A stretch of 64,000 bases of DNA, taken from contig JAESUM010000050.1 in NCBI GenBank assembly GCA_016763075.1, forward strand, positions 23,821-87,820, read 5' to 3'. The position numbers were made by a program, and so were the translations under genes. Of this stretch, positions 21,002-30,082 are shown piece after piece; position 1 is the stretch's first letter; every line of letters begins with the position of its first letter. Below the pieces are notes generated by a model. That model had not been told where the DNA came from, searched no databases, and saw nothing but the letters and a program-made list of their open reading frames with translations. Source of the DNA: Pseudomonadales bacterium. Its GTDB lineage: Bacteria > Pseudomonadota > Gammaproteobacteria > Pseudomonadales > JAHRWD01.

Positions 21002-21751
21002 CTACCCTAATTGTGGTCGAAATTGGTCAATAAGCACATTATTGATGCCTTCCAATAAGTTTTGTGTGTCTTCGGATATGTTGCGTTCGTTGCTGGTTTT
21101 GAATACGTATGGTGCTCGGGAGCCATGGTATTCAACAAGTGGCCCAGCTTGTTCAAACGATAGACCAAAGCGTTTGATGTTTCGAGCAAGGCGCGGTTCA
21201 GTCACCATGAAAATGGTATCTAGCTCGTAATAGGTGTGGCAATAAAGCGCGAGAGAAAAAGCCGATAGATAAAGCCCAACGTTGATAAGCGGGAATGCGC
21301 GTTTTAAGTGTTCTTGTTCTTCTGCGTTATCGGTTAATCCGACCGGGCTGTTGCGGTCGTTGGCGCGTTTACGAAAATCACGGTGAACGGCAAGTCTGGA
21401 TAATTCGGCATATCTGCCGTGAGTAAGCGTGCTGGGGTCTAGTATGTTTTTGTCGAGTATATCGAAGAAGTGCTCTTCGATTGGAAGAGGGGTGTTGGGC
21501 TGCCCGGGGGTGGGTAGGATGAGCCGTATGCAGCCAGCATATTTCCCCGTGCTGTTGTGCTGTATTAGGAAATGGTGGGAGTATTCGTCGTATTCATCTA
21601 TTTCGATATGGTCTATATTTTCGGCCTCAAACCCAAATTCGTCGCAATATACTTCATGCCGTATGCTGTACACCTCAGCTTTTAGCGCTTCGGTGTTGGC
21701 ATAAACCGGTGTGAAGTACAGAAAGAATTGATCTCTAAGAGATGGACGCAT
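21002..21751 (-). CDS. PEP-CTERM/exosortase system-associated acyltransferase
   Basis: 249-residue GNAT-fold protein related to LuxI-type autoinducer synthases. The N-terminal VYSIRHEVYCDEFGFE corresponds to the conserved Arg/acidic substrate pocket of that superfamily, and GRYAELSRLAVHRDFRKR to the core strand and acyl-donor binding turn. It fits the family of exosortase-associated acyltransferases recognised from comparative genomics (TIGR03694 type). It presumably moves an acyl group from ACP or CoA to an unknown acceptor. First gene of a - strand pair with the ThiF-nitroreductase fusion, divergent from the export genes. Confidence 0.85.
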   Translation of the reverse strand: MRPSLRDQFFLYFTPVYANTEALKAEVYSIRHEVYCDEFGFEAENIDHIEIDEYDEYSHHFLIQHNSTGKYAGCIRLILPTPGQPNTPLPIEEHFFDILDKNILDPSTLTHGRYAELSRLAVHRDFRKRANDRNSPVGLTDNAEEQEHLKRAFPLINVGLYLSAFSLALYCHTYYELDTIFMVTEPRLARNIKRFGLSFEQAGPLVEYHGSRAPYVFKTSNERNISEDTQNLLEGINNVLIDQFRPQLG

Positions 21752-22032
21752 TAATTTATTTCGAATGGATCAGGTGAGAGTATAGCGATAGCAAGAGGCT
21801 CGAACCTTGTTGGTTTCTTTGAGTAGCAGCTGGATCCAACAGTAACATATCTTAAATTAAAGCTCTAACAGCGAGACGTTTCAATGTTGTGACTCAATAG
21901 ATGTATGCGATATGGGCTGTAGAGTATACATTCTGTGTGATATGCATCCATTGTCATCTAAAAGTGTGACGCGTGGTATTTATGCTAAAATTACCTGTTA
22001 GATTTGTTCCGAATTGGAGAAATGTGGAATTC

Positions 22033-22680
22033 ATGAATAATAAAAAACTGTTTGGCCAGCTGTCGCGGAAAATGATGCTTACGTTGTCTGCACTTACTTT
22101 GGTGGGTTGCGCTTCTGATAAGCCAATGTTGCCTGCAGCGCAGATGTTTGCGCCTTCAACGACTGAGTCATCTAACTACCACTATTTGGTAGGCCCTGGG
22201 GATTCCCTGAGTATCTTTGTTTGGAATAACCCGGAGGTTTCCACTACGGTGACCGTTCGTCCTGATGGGATGATCAGCACCAACTTGGTTGAAGATTTAA
22301 AGGTAACGGGGCAAACGCCAACTCAAGCTGCGCGTCAAATTGAGCAAGTCCTGAGTAAGTACATTAAAGAGCCGATCGTTACCGTGATTGTGGGTGGTTT
22401 TATTGGGCCTTATTCTGAGCAGGTAAGAATATTAGGCGAAGCGACATCCCCGCAAACATTAGCGTATCGGCAAAACATGACGGTGCTAGATGTCATGATA
22501 CAAGTTGGCGGCATTACTGATTTTGCCGACGGAAACAAAGCTTCTATCGTTCGAGTTGTAGGCGGTTCTCAGAAGGAATATCGCGTCCGATTAGATGATC
22601 TAGTACGAGATGGTGACATCAGCGCAAATGTTGAAATTCTTCCAGGTGATATTTTGATCATTCCTGAAGCGTGGTTCTAG
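22033..22680 (+). CDS. XrtA system polysaccharide export lipoprotein (OPX, Wza-like)
   Basis: Outer-membrane polysaccharide exporter subunit of the Wza/KpsD group. The ATG at 22033 gives MNNKKLFGQLSRKMMLTLSAL followed by the lipobox LVGC; an in-frame ATG at 21973 would add 20 residues before the signal. The Poly_export domain covers about residues 50-140 (YLVGPGDSLSIFVWNNPEVS, TVRPDGMISTNLVEDL) and one SLBB-like segment follows (VRILGEATSPQTLAYRQN). It is short (215 residues), as in the XrtA-associated subfamily. First gene of the long + strand operon; the 281-bp divergent region upstream (21752-22032) showed no clear promoter. Confidence 0.92.
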   Translation: MNNKKLFGQLSRKMMLTLSALTLVGCASDKPMLPAAQMFAPSTTESSNYHYLVGPGDSLSIFVWNNPEVSTTVTVRPDGMISTNLVEDLKVTGQTPTQAARQIEQVLSKYIKEPIVTVIVGGFIGPYSEQVRILGEATSPQTLAYRQNMTVLDVMIQVGGITDFADGNKASIVRVVGGSQKEYRVRLDDLVRDGDISANVEILPGDILIIPEAWF

Positions 22681-22732
22681 TTTTTACACTGATGATTACC
22701 TTAGCCAGTTCAAAGATCTTTAACCTTTTTGG

Positions 22733-24277
22733 GTGGAATACAGTTTGTTGCAAGAGCAAATAGAATTAGTACTGTCGTACGCGCACAACCTCTGGAATAA
22801 ACGCTGGTGGATGGCAGGCATTACGTGGCTGGTGTGCTCCGTAGGTTGGATTTCTGTATACAACCTGCCTGACGAGTATGACGTAAGTGCGCGTGTGTAT
22901 GTTGACACCCGGAACTTGTTGAAGCCGTTATTAAGAGGCTTAACCATTCAAGGTAACAGCGAGCAACAAATTAGATTAATGGAGCGAACGCTCTTCAGTC
23001 GCCCGAATTTAGAAAAAATTGTCCGGATGGCGGATTTAGACCTTACCGTCAGTGACGATGCCGGTTTTGATCAACTGATTACTGAGGTCAAAAAATCGAT
23101 CTCAATGAGAAAAGACAGTAAAGATAATCTTTACACCATTCATTATTCTGACCCTGACCCAGAAAAAGCAAAAAGATTGGTTCAAGCGGTATTAACGACA
23201 TTCGTCGAAAATACAATCGGCGAGGCTAGGGGTGATACCGCAGCAGCGCAGCGATTTATTGATAAGCAAATTGGCGAATACGAGCGGCGTTTACAGGTAT
23301 CTGAAAACGAATTAAAGCTATTTAAGCAAAAAAATGTTGCTTATTTGTCTGAGTCGGGGAGTTTTTACTCGCGACTAAAAGGTGAAAAGGGACGACTCGA
23401 ATCGTCAAAACTTGAGCTTGCTGAAGCAGAGCAAAAAAGAGTGACTATTTATAACGAGGTCGAAGGCGAAGAACCGGTCTTTATCCCCGAATTGGCTGAG
23501 GTTGACGAGCCCACAACGAAGTTTGATGCAAGGATACAAAACCTCACATCCCAATTAGATAGTTTGTTGTTGAAATATACCGAGCAGCATCCCAATATTA
23601 TTTCTATTAAACGGACACTCGCAGACCTTGAGTCAAAGAAAGAACTAGAGCTAGCTGAAATGGATTCTGGTGTAGGTATGTCGGCAGCAGCCTACAGCGG
23701 TAGTAACTATTACCAGCAATTAAAATTGACCCTATCACAATTGGATGCATCGATAGCGTCGCTAAAAGTTCGAGTTAAAAGCTATCAGGAACGAGTAGAT
23801 AAACTCAGTGGCCAAGTAAATACAGTTCCCGAAGTAGAAGCGCAGCTTAAGTCATTAAATCGTGACTACGGCATTGTTAAGAAAAAACACGATGAATTGT
23901 TAGTGCGCAGAGAGCAAGCCATACTTTCTCAGCAGGCGGATCAAAGTTCTTCAGAGATTAAATTTCGGGTAATTGATCCACCGCGTGTGCCGTTAGAGCC
24001 AACAGGGCCAAACCGAGCGATCTTTGCCAGCATTGTATTGGTCGTTGGCTTTATCGCGGGCACGGGGTTCGCGTTTGTAATGGGGTTGGTGACACCTACT
24101 TTTAATAGTGCATTCCTATTGACACAAGCCACTGGATTACAGCTATTAGGTACGGTTTCGTTAAGCCCTAATGAAGAGCGAACTAAAGAGCGGAAAAAGC
24201 AATTAATCTATTTTGTAGCGCTGATATCAGCGCTACTTGGCGTTTATGGGGTTCAAATGAGCCTATTGCTAAGATGA
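22733..24277 (+). CDS. XrtA system polysaccharide chain-length determinant (Wzz-like)
   Basis: Inner-membrane co-polymerase that sets chain length and links synthesis to export. An N-terminal transmembrane helix (about residues 24-42) starts the Wzz domain, a long coiled coil covers about 160-390, and helices near 425-447 and 490-510 return to the membrane. The stretch VIDPPRVPLEPTGPNRA just before the second helix is the Pro-rich motif typical of Wzz/ExoP proteins. It has no kinase domain; that is the separate next gene. The start is GTG 22733. Confidence 0.92.
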   Translation: MEYSLLQEQIELVLSYAHNLWNKRWWMAGITWLVCSVGWISVYNLPDEYDVSARVYVDTRNLLKPLLRGLTIQGNSEQQIRLMERTLFSRPNLEKIVRMADLDLTVSDDAGFDQLITEVKKSISMRKDSKDNLYTIHYSDPDPEKAKRLVQAVLTTFVENTIGEARGDTAAAQRFIDKQIGEYERRLQVSENELKLFKQKNVAYLSESGSFYSRLKGEKGRLESSKLELAEAEQKRVTIYNEVEGEEPVFIPELAEVDEPTTKFDARIQNLTSQLDSLLLKYTEQHPNIISIKRTLADLESKKELELAEMDSGVGMSAAAYSGSNYYQQLKLTLSQLDASIASLKVRVKSYQERVDKLSGQVNTVPEVEAQLKSLNRDYGIVKKKHDELLVRREQAILSQQADQSSSEIKFRVIDPPRVPLEPTGPNRAIFASIVLVVGFIAGTGFAFVMGLVTPTFNSAFLLTQATGLQLLGTVSLSPNEERTKERKKQLIYFVALISALLGVYGVQMSLLLR

Positions 24278-24352
24278 GTTTTTTAATTGACACGCCAATG
24301 TTATTTCCTAAATATGCTGTTGTTAAGCAGGGTTTTCTGCGGGGCGAACGCG

Positions 24353-25270
24353 ATGAGTAGTATTGAAAAAGCGCTGAAAAAAAGTAAATCTGAATCAGCT
24401 GGTGCGAAGAAATTACCAGCGAATGTTGTGTCTGACAGTAGTAAACCTGAAAGCGCCGTATCATCGACCCTGGAAAATGCTGCAGCTGCTGCAAACGCAA
24501 AGCCAACAAAAAACCGACAGCAAGCTCGGTCGGTTCGGTTCTGCGATATTGATCTAGAAGGTTTGGAACAAAAAGGCATTATCACTCCCGGTTCAGTACG
24601 TTCACGCTTTAAAGAAGAGTACAGGCTTATAAAAAGGCCTTTGTTAGACCGTGTTTTTGGAGAAGGTAAAAGCCGCAGTGGTAAACCGAATAACGTAATT
24701 ATGGTGACCAGTGCTACGCCAGGAGAGGGCAAAACGTTTAATGCAATTAGTTTAGCAATCAGTATCGCCGACGAGCAAAACCGGCGGGTATTGCTTATTG
24801 ATGCCGATGTCGTCAACCCCAGCGTAGCCAGAACTTTTGGGGTAGAAGAAAGCGATGGATTGGTGGACTATTTGTCCGGTGATTTCGGCGATATATCCGA
24901 ATTGTTATGCCAAACAAACATAGAAGACCTGACGTTTTTACAGGCAGGTAAACGACATCACTTGACCACAGAGCTACTAGCTAGCAAACAGATGGCACAA
25001 TTAGTTGATGAGCTGTCACGGCGTTATCCTGACCGAATAATAATACTGGACTCACCTCCCCTAATGCATACCTCTGAGGCCGGTGTTTTGGCCAGCTTGG
25101 CAGGCCAGGTCGTACTGGTTGTAGCTGAGAATGCAACGAAACAATCGGACGTTAAAAAAGCAATAGCACGGCTTGGTAATCGGCGTGATATAGGTCTAAT
25201 TCTTAATAAAAGCCGCACCACCAACAGCAAGTACGGTTACTACTACGGATACGGTGAAGACCGTGAATAG
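24353..25270 (+). CDS. XrtA-associated tyrosine autokinase (BY-kinase)
   Basis: Bacterial tyrosine kinase of the CpsD/CapB/Wzc-C type that regulates chain-length control by autophosphorylation. Walker A ATPGEGKT (121-128), Walker A' VLLIDADV (146-153) and Walker B IIILDSPP (229-236) are present. The C-terminus ends in a Tyr cluster (Y294, Y296, Y297, Y298, Y300), the normal phosphorylation tail. ATG 24353 (MSSIEKALKKSK) is the family start; an ATG at 24287 would add 22 unrelated residues. A terminator-like hairpin follows the stop. Confidence 0.94.
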   Translation: MSSIEKALKKSKSESAGAKKLPANVVSDSSKPESAVSSTLENAAAAANAKPTKNRQQARSVRFCDIDLEGLEQKGIITPGSVRSRFKEEYRLIKRPLLDRVFGEGKSRSGKPNNVIMVTSATPGEGKTFNAISLAISIADEQNRRVLLIDADVVNPSVARTFGVEESDGLVDYLSGDFGDISELLCQTNIEDLTFLQAGKRHHLTTELLASKQMAQLVDELSRRYPDRIIILDSPPLMHTSEAGVLASLAGQVVLVVAENATKQSDVKKAIARLGNRRDIGLILNKSRTTNSKYGYYYGYGEDRE

Positions 25271-25276
25271 TGTTGG

Positions 25277-25310
25277 AAATGCTCACTAGCGATCCGCTAA
25301 AGCATTTTTT
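25277..25310 (+). terminator. Nested hairpin with T-run after the tyrosine kinase gene
   Basis: AAATGCT (25277-25283) pairs with AGCATTT (25301-25307), followed by T to 25310. An inner TAGC (25287-25290) / GCTA (25296-25299) stem sits in the loop. It lies inside an otherwise continuous operon, so it may give partial termination that lowers expression of downstream genes. Confidence 0.55.
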
Positions 25311-25368
25311 AAGGTGATCTATTTTCTCATTTCTTCGACATCAACGGTTAGGTTTTAAAGTTAAAAAA

Positions 25369-27018
25369 ATGCAAAAATTAACCGTTGCTTCTGTGCGTCA
25401 AAAATCCATCCAGCCATTAAACAAGCTTTTGGTGTGCGTGTTTGCGCCCCTATTGCTGAGTATTTCTGGCTGGCTCAGCGCCGCACAATGGACTACTCAA
25501 GCAAGTGTTTCTGTATCGGAATTTTATACCGATAACGTACGCTTATCGCAAAATAGCGAGGCTGATGATTTTATTACTGAGTTAACGACAGCATTTTCAG
25601 TTAAAGCTGATGGTGCGCGAATAGATGTCGACTTCAATTACTCGGTTAGCTATTTCGATTATAAACAAGACGATAATCTCGATGACTTACGTCAGGCGAT
25701 GAGGCTATCGAGTAGTTTTAATCTGATCCCCAACAATTTGGTGCTCGAGGTTGATAGCGCAATAACTCAACAGCTTATCTCATCACGCTTGCAGGGTTCA
25801 GGTTCTGTTGTTGGGTCTTCAAATGTGTTGGATACCTTTACCAGTAGCGCCGAAGCTTTATGGAATAGCAAACTTGGAAACTTTGCGGTGTTATCAGCGT
25901 CCTTTGAGCTGAATCAAGTGGATTACATTGCAGGCTCCAATTCTGGTGGAACAAGCACGTTTCAATCGGACAGTATTGGGCAAAAAGGCCGCTTCGTACT
26001 GGCTAACGCCGATGAACTTAAACGCATATTTTGGTCGGCGAACTATTTAGATAGCCGAATAGATTATGAAACCCAAGAGCAAGCTGGTGAACAAAGCGGC
26101 TCAGTTACCATTGGCTACCGGTGGGATCACGTCAGGGTTAACGCCGATGCCGGGTGGTCGCGTTATCGGTACCTTGTGTCTTTTGGCGGTGCACAACCTG
26201 ATAATGACTTTACTGTTTTAAAAGCCACGTGGACACCTTCTCGTAAAGTATCGGTTGGTTTGTTTCAAACGGTTAGAAATTATAGCCAAGGTACACTGGC
26301 GGCAGATGCCAAGCGAAAATCAGTTGGCGGCGATATAACCTGGAACCCAAGCGTAAGAACCAGCTTGCAGGCTTCTACCAGTAATGCTTTTTATGGTGAC
26401 TCCTACGGTTTTAGCTTTACCCACAGAACCAAAAAAAGTAATTGGTTTGCAAATTATTCAGAGTCGGTGACTGACTCACGGCGCTTAATAACCTCTACCG
26501 GCGATTTTATCTCGGTTTGCCCCATCGGATCGTTAACCCCATTTGACCCGGGTTGTACGCCCAAATTACCGAATACGAATATAACTGCTGCAGTTATTGA
26601 AATTCCATTCAGGCTGTCCTCTTCGGATATTAGTGGCGAAGAGTTTATAAGCAAAAATGCAGTGATCGGTTATAGCTACAGTGCCGCTCGTACTACTATT
26701 GGCTGGTCCTTATTTCAGACCGAAAGAATTTACCTGACTTCGGTCCGAGAAGAAAAAGACAAAGGTATCCGTATGAATGTGACGTGGAATGTAGGGCGTT
26801 TTTCTACAGTGACGCTCATAGCCAATCAAACCCAGCGTGTGTTCGGCGATGGCACCGATGGCGATTTTCTGTCTTCCGATCTCGTGTTTAATCGAAAAAT
26901 AGGCCGTAAAACAAGTGCGTCCATAGTGTTACATGTCGCTGAAAATGTAGATGTATCATCGAATAATAGCTACAGCGAAAACCATATACGCTTGCAATTA
27001 ACAACCTCATTGAATTAG
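25369..27018 (+). CDS. PEP-CTERM system-associated outer membrane beta-barrel protein
   Basis: 549-residue exported protein with an N-terminal signal (about residues 20-40, LLVCVFAPLLLSISGWLSAA). The remainder is regular alternating beta strands with aromatic ends (for example VDFNYSVSYFDYKQ, ISVSEFYTDN-like openings and terminal SYSENHIRLQLTTSLN), as in outer-membrane barrels. It matches the family known as TIGR03016, found only in XrtA loci. Function unproven; the context suggests a partner of the OPX exporter in the outer membrane. The ATG at 25369 lies 10 bp after the stop codon of a short leader and has an A-rich upstream region. Confidence 0.86.
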   Translation: MQKLTVASVRQKSIQPLNKLLVCVFAPLLLSISGWLSAAQWTTQASVSVSEFYTDNVRLSQNSEADDFITELTTAFSVKADGARIDVDFNYSVSYFDYKQDDNLDDLRQAMRLSSSFNLIPNNLVLEVDSAITQQLISSRLQGSGSVVGSSNVLDTFTSSAEALWNSKLGNFAVLSASFELNQVDYIAGSNSGGTSTFQSDSIGQKGRFVLANADELKRIFWSANYLDSRIDYETQEQAGEQSGSVTIGYRWDHVRVNADAGWSRYRYLVSFGGAQPDNDFTVLKATWTPSRKVSVGLFQTVRNYSQGTLAADAKRKSVGGDITWNPSVRTSLQASTSNAFYGDSYGFSFTHRTKKSNWFANYSESVTDSRRLITSTGDFISVCPIGSLTPFDPGCTPKLPNTNITAAVIEIPFRLSSSDISGEEFISKNAVIGYSYSAARTTIGWSLFQTERIYLTSVREEKDKGIRMNVTWNVGRFSTVTLIANQTQRVFGDGTDGDFLSSDLVFNRKIGRKTSASIVLHVAENVDVSSNNSYSENHIRLQLTTSLN

Positions 27019-27027
27019 AGCAGGGTT

Positions 27028-28086
27028 ATGTACGAAGAATTTTACGACCTTACCGCACAACCATTTCAGCTAAGCCCTGACCCGCGTTTCTTTTTTGGAA
27101 GCAGAAGCCATAATCGAGCAATGTCGTATTTGAAGTATGGGCTTAATCAAGGTGAAGGTTTTGTAGTCATTACCGGCGGGGTTGGTACCGGTAAAACCAC
27201 ATTAATGAAAAATTTATTCGATGAGCTTGGCCGCGACGAATACATAGCCGCACAATTAGTCACCACTAATTTACAAGATAATGACCTGCTTTGTGTTATT
27301 TCGATGGCGTTTGGGTTGTCAACTGAGAGCCTAACTAAAGCTGAAGTGCTGACGCAGTTTGAAACCTTTCTTCGCCATGCTGACCGCGAAGGAAAACGGG
27401 TTTTGTTGGTAGTGGATGAGGCGCAAAATTTACCGATGACCAGCGTTGAAGAAATACGCATGCTGTCTAATTTTCAAGTTGAAAACCGGCCATTGTTGCA
27501 AACATTTTTGCTGGGGCAAGAGGAGTTTAGGCCCGTTATTCAAGCTCCTCAAATGGAGCAATTGCGCCAGCGAATTATCGCATCGTGCCATTTGACCCCG
27601 CTAGATGAGCTGGAAACCAGAGCGTATATCGAACATAGGCTTAAGCTTGTGAGCTGGGAGCAAGACCCGGATATCACCGACAGTGCTTTCCAGCACATAT
27701 ATAAGTTTACTGACGGTATTCCGCGCCGGATAAATGTATTTTGCGATCGCTTATTCTTGTATGGCTACCTTGAAGAACTACATTGCTTCGATGCCACCGT
27801 CATAGAAGCTGTCGTGGCAGAGCTCAGAGAAGAAACCGCGCACCAAAAAATTGATGTGAATGCTCAAAGTTCGGTGTTTCACGACCCGAACTTGCAACCT
27901 CATCGCGCACCTATTAGAGAAGTGTCTGGTAGTCAGACAACTGCTACCAACCGGAATTTGAATTTGACCGAACTACAGAAACGAATTGTTGATGTTGAAT
28001 ACGTAATAGAAGAGCTAGAAGATACCTTTAACCGCAAAGTTGGTCTGCTTAAAGCCGTTGTAAATACATTGAAAAATAGCACTTAA
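27028..28086 (+). CDS. XrtA/PEP-CTERM system-associated AAA ATPase
   Basis: ExeA/GspA-like AAA ATPase. Walker A GGVGTGKTT (50-58) and Walker B VLLVVDEAQ (Asp130-Glu131) are intact. The domain runs to about residue 265 with sensor-type FTDGIPRRINVFCDRLFL, and a C-terminal segment ends in a predicted coiled coil (LTELQKRIVDVEYVIEELED). Related ATPases help assemble envelope secretion machines; here it probably works on polysaccharide export. It starts 9 bp after the outer-membrane protein gene. Confidence 0.93.
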   Translation: MYEEFYDLTAQPFQLSPDPRFFFGSRSHNRAMSYLKYGLNQGEGFVVITGGVGTGKTTLMKNLFDELGRDEYIAAQLVTTNLQDNDLLCVISMAFGLSTESLTKAEVLTQFETFLRHADREGKRVLLVVDEAQNLPMTSVEEIRMLSNFQVENRPLLQTFLLGQEEFRPVIQAPQMEQLRQRIIASCHLTPLDELETRAYIEHRLKLVSWEQDPDITDSAFQHIYKFTDGIPRRINVFCDRLFLYGYLEELHCFDATVIEAVVAELREETAHQKIDVNAQSSVFHDPNLQPHRAPIREVSGSQTTATNRNLNLTELQKRIVDVEYVIEELEDTFNRKVGLLKAVVNTLKNST

Positions 28087-28164
28087 GCTGATGAATATCA
28101 TAATATCTAGAATGGTTTTAGGCGCTATGCACCATGGTATATTTATTAGAACGGAGTGCATTAC

Positions 28165-29019
28165 ATGAATCAGCCTGGGCTTAACAGCGCTCCGAATAAT
28201 GCAATGACGGTTGATGTCGAAGATTACTTTCAAGTATCTGCATTTGAAGACATTATTGCGCGGGATCAATGGGATGCTTTACCGCTTAGAGTAGAAAATA
28301 ATACTTACAGAATTCTCGAGTTATTTGAACAAAAGAAAATAAAGGCGACTTTTTTTACTTTGGGTTGGGTGGCAGAGCGGTGCCCCGGGTTGATTAAAGA
28401 TATTGTCGCTCAGGGCCATGAGCTTGCAAATCATGGGTATTCCCATCAACGCGCAACCCAAATGAGCCAGAATGACTTTAGGGAAGATATTGCTAAAGCA
28501 AAAACCATTCTTGAAGACTTGTCCGGTGTACACATTAAGGGTTATCGCGCACCCAGTTATTCTATTGATAAAACAAACCCTTGGGCTCATGACGAAATAC
28601 TCGAAACTGGGCACAGCTATAGTTCGAGTATTGTGCCAATCCATCATGATTTATACGGTATACCTGACGCGCCTCGGTTTATGTATCGTTGCGAAAACGG
28701 ATTGTTAGAAATTCCAATTACTACCGTGCGGGTATTCGATAAAAACTTGCCCTGCGGTGGCGGCGGGTATTTTAGGATGCTGCCTTATTGGGTTTTTCGT
28801 TGGGGCTTACGGCGCGTAAATAAGGTTGATCAGCAGTCCGCCATATTCTATTTCCACCCGTGGGAAATAGATCCCGATCAGCCGCGACAAACCAATATAG
28901 ATATAAAAACACAAGTACGTCACTACCTTAATTTGGGAAAAAACCAGAGAAAAATCACAACGCTATTGGATGATTTTAACTGGGATAGAGTCGATAGAGT
29001 GTTTCTCGACGCAGCCTAA
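28165..29019 (+). CDS. XrtA system polysaccharide deacetylase
   Basis: NodB-type deacetylase of the subgroup carrying a DUF3473 C-terminus, which removes N- or O-acetyl groups from the polysaccharide. Motif 1 is DVED (17-20), the metal-binding His pair is H90 and H94 in NHGYSHQ, then GYRAPSYS and the late motif IFYFHPWEID. There is no signal peptide, so it may act on cytoplasmic intermediates. The start is ATG 28165, 8 bp after ACGGAG; GTG 28156 lies inside that ribosome binding site. Confidence 0.93.
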   Translation: MNQPGLNSAPNNAMTVDVEDYFQVSAFEDIIARDQWDALPLRVENNTYRILELFEQKKIKATFFTLGWVAERCPGLIKDIVAQGHELANHGYSHQRATQMSQNDFREDIAKAKTILEDLSGVHIKGYRAPSYSIDKTNPWAHDEILETGHSYSSSIVPIHHDLYGIPDAPRFMYRCENGLLEIPITTVRVFDKNLPCGGGGYFRMLPYWVFRWGLRRVNKVDQQSAIFYFHPWEIDPDQPRQTNIDIKTQVRHYLNLGKNQRKITTLLDDFNWDRVDRVFLDAA

Positions 29020-29045
29020 CTATTCAAATTGGAATACCTTTAAAC

Positions 29046-30080
29046 ATGTCTGAAGAATATACATTGGGGTACCTTGATGAACGCTCCTGCGAGCGCTGGA
29101 ATCGTTTTGTCGAAGGCTGTCCGAAAGCAACGTTCTTTCACCTTTCGCAATGGAAAGCGGTGATTGAGCAAGCATTTGGGCATAAAACATATTTTATGTT
29201 TGCTGAGCGCGCTGGCGAAATTCAAGCAGTATTACCGCTTGCGCAGGTAAAAAGTTTCCTATTCGGTAATGCCTTAACGTCCAGCCCATTTTGTGTTTAT
29301 GGCGGTGTTGCAGCTAACGATGAGTCATCGCGCCGCTATTTAGAAGATCAAGCGTGTGAATTAGCCGATCGATTACAAGTTGATTACCTTGAAATGCGAA
29401 ACTTAGAAAGATCTCGCGATGATTGGCCGTGTAAAGAACTGTACGTTACCTTTCGTAAAGAAATTTCTGAAGATGAAGACGAGAATTTAAAGGCGATTCC
29501 ACGTAAGCAACGTGCGGTGGTTAGAAAAGGAATAAAGGCTGAGCTACAGTCCGATATTGATCAAGATATTAACGATTTTTACAGTGCGTATTCGACCAGC
29601 GTACGCAACTTGGGGACACCGGTATTTTCTAAAAAGTATTTTAGAGTATTGAAGGAAATATTTGGCGCAGACTGCGATATTTTGACGATACGCAAAGATC
29701 AAAAATTGATTGCTAGCGTCATGAATTTCTATTTCCGAGATGAAGTTTTGCCCTACTATGGCGGTGGAACAGATGAAGCTCGGCAAGTAAAAGGCAACGA
29801 TTTTATGTATTGGTCGTTGATGTGCCATGCAAGCAAGCGAGGCGTTAGAACCTTTGATTATGGCCGCAGCAAAATTGGGACCGGACCATTTAGTTTTAAG
29901 AAAAATTGGGGGTTTGAACCTCAACCACTGTTCTACGAATACCATTTGGTGAAAGCGACAGAGATGCCCGATATCAATCCGATGAACCCCAAATATAACT
30001 TGATGGTAAATGCCTGGAAGAAACTACCCCTAGCGCTGAGCCAGTTTATCGGGCCGATGGTTTCAAAGTATTTGGGGTAG
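29046..30080 (+). CDS. FemAB family XrtA/PEP-CTERM system-associated protein
   Basis: 344-residue double-GNAT protein like FemAB peptidyltransferases, without signal peptide. The ordered segments CPKATFFHLSQWKAVIEQAFGHK (N-terminal lobe), IPRKQRAVVRKGIK and YWSLMCHASKRGVRTFDYGRSK (C-terminal lobe) are typical of the XrtA-associated subgroup. FemAB enzymes move aminoacyl groups from tRNA; the acceptor here is unknown. It sits 26 bp after the deacetylase and 2 bp before a glycosyltransferase. Confidence 0.92.
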   Translation: MSEEYTLGYLDERSCERWNRFVEGCPKATFFHLSQWKAVIEQAFGHKTYFMFAERAGEIQAVLPLAQVKSFLFGNALTSSPFCVYGGVAANDESSRRYLEDQACELADRLQVDYLEMRNLERSRDDWPCKELYVTFRKEISEDEDENLKAIPRKQRAVVRKGIKAELQSDIDQDINDFYSAYSTSVRNLGTPVFSKKYFRVLKEIFGADCDILTIRKDQKLIASVMNFYFRDEVLPYYGGGTDEARQVKGNDFMYWSLMCHASKRGVRTFDYGRSKIGTGPFSFKKNWGFEPQPLFYEYHLVKATEMPDINPMNPKYNLMVNAWKKLPLALSQFIGPMVSKYLG

Positions 30081-30082
30081 TT

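Noticed and set aside
21752..22032. Search for a sigma-54 element ahead of the export operon
   Set aside because: No TGGC/TGC pair with correct spacing was found on either strand in this gap.
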